DNA of 64,000 nucleotides from contig NZ_JASJEX010000001.1 in assembly GCF_030067705.1 (NCBI RefSeq), positions 62,001-126,000 on the forward strand. The letters are read 5' to 3'. Source of the stretch: Kribbibacterium absianum (GTDB taxonomy: Bacteria; Actinomycetota; Coriobacteriia; Coriobacteriales; Atopobiaceae). A program made the position numbers and the translations under genes. Below, piece after piece: positions 61,517 through 64,000 of this stretch. The notes under the pieces were generated by a model. The model did not search any database. It was not told the DNA's origin and saw nothing but the letters and a program-made list of their open reading frames with translations. The first letter of the stretch is position 1. Every line of letters begins with the position of its first letter.

Positions 61517-61664
61517 CTGCAGCAGAAAAACGCTGCGAGACTGCCCGAGATGGGCTCTGTGGCGTTCGAATGGCCAGCCGTGCAGCAGAAAAGCGCTGCG
61601 CCATTGGCCGAGAAGCCCGCTCGGGGTCCGACGCGCAGCTCTCTGCAGCAGAAAAACGCTGCAT
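61517..61664. repeat. R3 array, right of the nuclease gene (three copies, 63-bp steps)
   Basis: Cores at 61519-61536, 61582-61599 and 61645-61662, all in one orientation; two are identical and one has a single A-to-G. Spacing is again exactly 63 bp with 45-bp spacers. Confidence 0.92.
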
Positions 61665-61934
61665 GCCTGCGCCTCGCTCCCCACAAATCCATAATCTTGC
61701 ATCTTTAAAGGCTGTTGAAGGCATGCTCGGGTAGGGACTCGACAGCCACCGGGACCGGCCTGCGTCAAAGACGCTCGGCGCGGGCGGGTCCCGGTGCATC
61801 TCCCTGCGTGTCCCCGGCCCAAGCCCCCTCGTCAAGGCATTTGCATCTTTTGGGCGCGTTACAGCTCGCTCATCGGCCTGGGCTAGTATCGGTACCGCCG
61901 CATAAGCAAACTTCTCAGGCAAGGAGGGACGCCT
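61665..61934. other. Intergenic region before gatC with a structured element
   Basis: CACCGGGACC (61747-61756) pairs perfectly with GGTCCCGGTG (61787-61796); inside, GCGTC-AAA-GACGC forms a second stem, and GTAGGGA/TCCCTGC extends outside. The motif TTGCATCTTT occurs at about 61697 and 61841. TAGTAT (61884-61889) is a plausible gatC -10 box. The folded segment (about 61730-61810) could be a terminator or an unannotated RNA; I recognise no Rfam family. Confidence 0.4.
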
Positions 61935-62243
61935 ATGGCGCTCAGCCAAGAGGACGTCCAGGCCATCGCCGAGTACGCCCGTATCGCCCTCGAGGGCGAC
62001 GAGCTGGCTCGGATGACCGACTACCTCAACAGCGCGGTGGAGATGCTCGAGCCCATCCGCGAGTTCGCCGGATCTGCGGATCCCACGTTCCATCCCATCG
62101 GAGACCTCGTCAACGTGATGCGCCCGGACCAGGTGCGCGAGAGCCTCGACCTCGAGGAGGCGCTGTACAACGCGGCGTCAACGCAGGGGCGCTACTTCCG
62201 CGTGCCGGCGATCCTCCCTGGCACCGCTGAAGGGGGTATGTGA
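61935..62243 (+). CDS. gatC: Glu/Asp-tRNA amidotransferase subunit C
   Basis: 102 residues. LSQEDVQAIAEYARIALEGDE and LNSAVEMLEPIREFA match GatC, the clasp between GatA and GatB. AAGGAGGG precedes the ATG. The stop overlaps the gatA start (TGATG). The operon gatC-gatA-gatB charges Gln- and/or Asn-tRNA by transamidation. Confidence 0.93.
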   Translation: MALSQEDVQAIAEYARIALEGDELARMTDYLNSAVEMLEPIREFAGSADPTFHPIGDLVNVMRPDQVRESLDLEEALYNAASTQGRYFRVPAILPGTAEGGM

Positions 62244-63739
62244 TGCCCAACATCGACCAGCTCTCCGCGCGCGCCATCGCCGACGGCGTCCGCAACGGCG
62301 TCTGGAGCGCCACCGAGGTCGCCCAGGCCCAGCTGGACGCGACCGTCGCCCGCGACCAGGGCGTGAACGCGTTTCTCGAGATCACCTACGACCTCGCGCT
62401 CAAGACGGCCGCCGAGACGGACCGCCTCCGGGCGGCCGGCGCCAAGCTCGGGCCTTTGGCGGGCGTGCCGGTGGCCTTCAAGGACAACCTCAACATGGTT
62501 GGCAGCCACACGACCTGTGGCTCACGCATGCTCCAGTACTTCGACTCGCCCTACACGGCCACCTGCGTGCAGCGCCTGATCGACGCCGGCGCGACGCCGC
62601 TCGGCAAGACCAACATGGACGAGTTCGCCTTCGGCTCCTCCACAGAGTCCAGCCACTTCGGCCCCACCCACAACCCGTGGGAGACCAACCACGTGCCCGG
62701 CGGCTCCTCGGGCGGCTCCGCGGCCGCCGTTGCCGCCGGCGAGGCCACGGTGGCGCTCGGTTCCGACACCGGCGGCTCCATCCGTCAGCCGGCCAGCTTC
62801 TGTGGCGTCGTGGGCCTCAAGCCCACCTACGGCGCAGTGAGCCGCTACGGCGTCGTCGCCTTCGGCTCCTCGCTCGACCAGGTGGGCCCGATGGCACGCT
62901 CCGTCGAGGACGTCGCCCTCGTGATGAACGCCCTCACCGGGGCCGGCAAGGACCCGCGCGACACCACGAGCCAGGACGTGCCGGTGGACTTCCTCGAGCA
63001 CCTCGAGGACCCCATCGAGGGTCGCCGGGTGGGCGTCGTGCCGGCGATGATGGAAGCCGAGGGCCTCTCGCCCGAGATGCGCCACGCGATGTACGAGGCC
63101 CGGTGCGCCCTTGAGGACCAGGGCGCCGAGCTGGTCGAGGTGGACCTGCCGTCCCTCGCCGCCGCCATCAGCGCCTACTACGTGATCGGCCCCTGCGAGG
63201 CCTTCTCGAACCTGGCGCGCTTCGACGGCGTCCGCTACGGCTACCAGGAGCCGGGCTGCGCGACGCTGGCAGAGCAGACCTCGCTCTCCCGCGCCCACGG
63301 CTTCGGTGCGGAGGCCAAGCGTCGCCAGCTGCTCGGCGCGTACCTGCTCGCCAGCGGCGTGTACGACGAGTACTACATGCCCGCGCTCGAGGCCCGCACG
63401 CTCATCACCGAGGACTACCGCGCGGCCTTCGAGCAGTGCGACGTCCTTCTGATGCCGGTCGTCCCGCGCACCGCCTTCTGGCACGGCGAGATGAGCAACC
63501 CGACGGACATGTACCTCTCGGACCTGTTCACCATCTCGAGCAACATCGCCGGCAACGGCTCCATCTCCGTGCCGCTCGGCCTCGGCCGCGACACCAAGAT
63601 GCCCATCTCGGCGCAGCTCCAGGCGGCGCCGTTCCGTGACCGCACGCTGCTGACCTTTGCGCGCGCCCTCGAGCGCGCCCGCGGGACCGCCGGCTGGGTG
63701 GCCCCCGCGTTCGGCGGAAGGGAGGGGCGCCTTTCATGA
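62243..63739 (+). CDS. gatA: Glu/Asp-tRNA amidotransferase subunit A
   Basis: 498 residues from ATG 62243. Amidase signature with the Ser-cisSer-Lys triad: Lys80 in PVAFKDN, Ser155 in [12 protein letters not shown] and Ser179 in [10 protein letters not shown]. It releases ammonia from glutamine for GatB. The ATGA overlap with gatB couples translation. AAGGGGG precedes the start. Confidence 0.96.
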   Translation: MPNIDQLSARAIADGVRNGVWSATEVAQAQLDATVARDQGVNAFLEITYDLALKTAAETDRLRAAGAKLGPLAGVPVAFKDNLNMVGSHTTCGSRMLQYFDSPYTATCVQRLIDAGATPLGKTNMDEFAFGSSTESSHFGPTHNPWETNHVPGGSSGGSAAAVAAGEATVALGSDTGGSIRQPASFCGVVGLKPTYGAVSRYGVVAFGSSLDQVGPMARSVEDVALVMNALTGAGKDPRDTTSQDVPVDFLEHLEDPIEGRRVGVVPAMMEAEGLSPEMRHAMYEARCALEDQGAELVEVDLPSLAAAISAYYVIGPCEAFSNLARFDGVRYGYQEPGCATLAEQTSLSRAHGFGAEAKRRQLLGAYLLASGVYDEYYMPALEARTLITEDYRAAFEQCDVLLMPVVPRTAFWHGEMSNPTDMYLSDLFTISSNIAGNGSISVPLGLGRDTKMPISAQLQAAPFRDRTLLTFARALERARGTAGWVAPAFGGREGRLS

Positions 63740-64000
63740 GGTCGCTCACTGAGGTTCTCAAAGACTGGGAGGCCGTGATCGGCCTCGAGGTCCACACCGA
63801 GCTCACGACACTCGAGACCAAGATGTTCTGCGGTTGCCGCCTGTCCCATGGCGACGAGCCCAACCAGGACGTCTGCCCCGTGTGCCTGGGCATGCCCGGT
63901 GCGCTGCCGGTGCCCAACAAGGATGCCATCCGGTCGATCGTGAAGGCGGGTCTCGCCACCAACTGCGAGATCATGGAGCGGTCGATGTTCTACCGCAAGC
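63736..64000 (+). CDS. gatB: Glu/Asp-tRNA amidotransferase subunit B (partial)
   Basis: First 88 codons only; the window ends inside. [21 protein letters not shown], then [20 protein letters not shown] and the [19 protein letters not shown] helix, match the GatB N-terminus with its Cys-x-Cys...Cys-x2-Cys zinc site. The ATG overlaps the gatA stop. Confidence 0.95.
   Translation, partial: MRSLTEVLKDWEAVIGLEVHTELTTLETKMFCGCRLSHGDEPNQDVCPVCLGMPGALPVPNKDAIRSIVKAGLATNCEIMERSMFYRK

Noticed and set aside
61560-61590. tRNA T-loop-like GTTCGAA
   Set aside because: No acceptor, anticodon or D-arm around it; part of an R3 spacer.
60118-61664. R3 arrays as a CRISPR array
   Set aside because: Only three 18-bp repeats per side, 45-bp spacers that look distantly related to each other, one inverted copy and no cas gene.

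Overview
The window is high-GC chromosomal DNA from an actinobacterium. Two-cluster ferredoxin-type [FeFe]-hydrogenase, class Ia ribonucleotide reductase, GatCAB, SUF iron-sulfur assembly, a class II aldolase and coiled-coil NlpC/P60 proteins together suggest an anaerobic, fermentative member of the Coriobacteriia (Olsenella/Atopobiaceae- or Collinsella-like). The lineage is inferred from gene content and protein style; no rRNA is present. I saw no tRNA, rRNA, CRISPR-Cas locus, prophage or transposase gene.

Layout. 0-6 kb: end of tig, then clpP-clpX (protein quality control), an M18 aminopeptidase and glgB. 6-17 kb: lipase-like hydrolase, zinc-ribbon membrane protein, EamA transporter coupled to a HAD phosphatase, nucleoside hydrolase, threonine aldolase, ilvE, hisS, an alpha/beta hydrolase-like protein that lacks its serine, a membrane protein and an aldo/keto reductase. 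17-25 kb: RluA-type pseudouridine synthase, [FeFe]-hydrogenase, two small membrane-anchored proteins divergent from a two-component system, S10 peptidase, plsY and a GNAT enzyme. 25-37 kb: coiled-coil protein, DUF1287 protein, aspS, gph, GntR regulator beside an MFS carrier, an unknown protein with a kinase-like N-terminus, and a metY gene broken by one TGA and preceded by a Met-rich leader peptide. 37-49 kb: fba, two tandem NlpC/P60 hydrolases, the sufCBDSU-rrf2 operon, and a divergent MFS exporter with its own leader peptide. 48-54 kb: hipBA, two 5'-truncated gene remnants, a charged small protein, fructosamine-kinase-like and Cof-like proteins, and a BASS transporter. 54-64 kb: eno, nrdA-nrdB, a lone DUF559/AbiEi-like nuclease gene, and gatC-gatA-gatB (cut by the window end).

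The most unusual content is between genes. At least seven unrelated families of short palindromic repeats fill the intergenic spaces. The largest (R1) has a 33-bp unit and occurs at eight places, in tandem or as head-to-head hairpins with a constant 12-nt loop. Another (R3) has an 18-bp core repeated three times at exactly 63-bp steps on each side of the nuclease gene. Some repeats have become functional sequence: one encodes the C-terminus of the pseudouridine synthase, one appears to supply a -35 box, one lies between nrdA and nrdB, and one holds the probable start codon of the BASS transporter. Two short leader ORFs point to translation-dependent attenuation.
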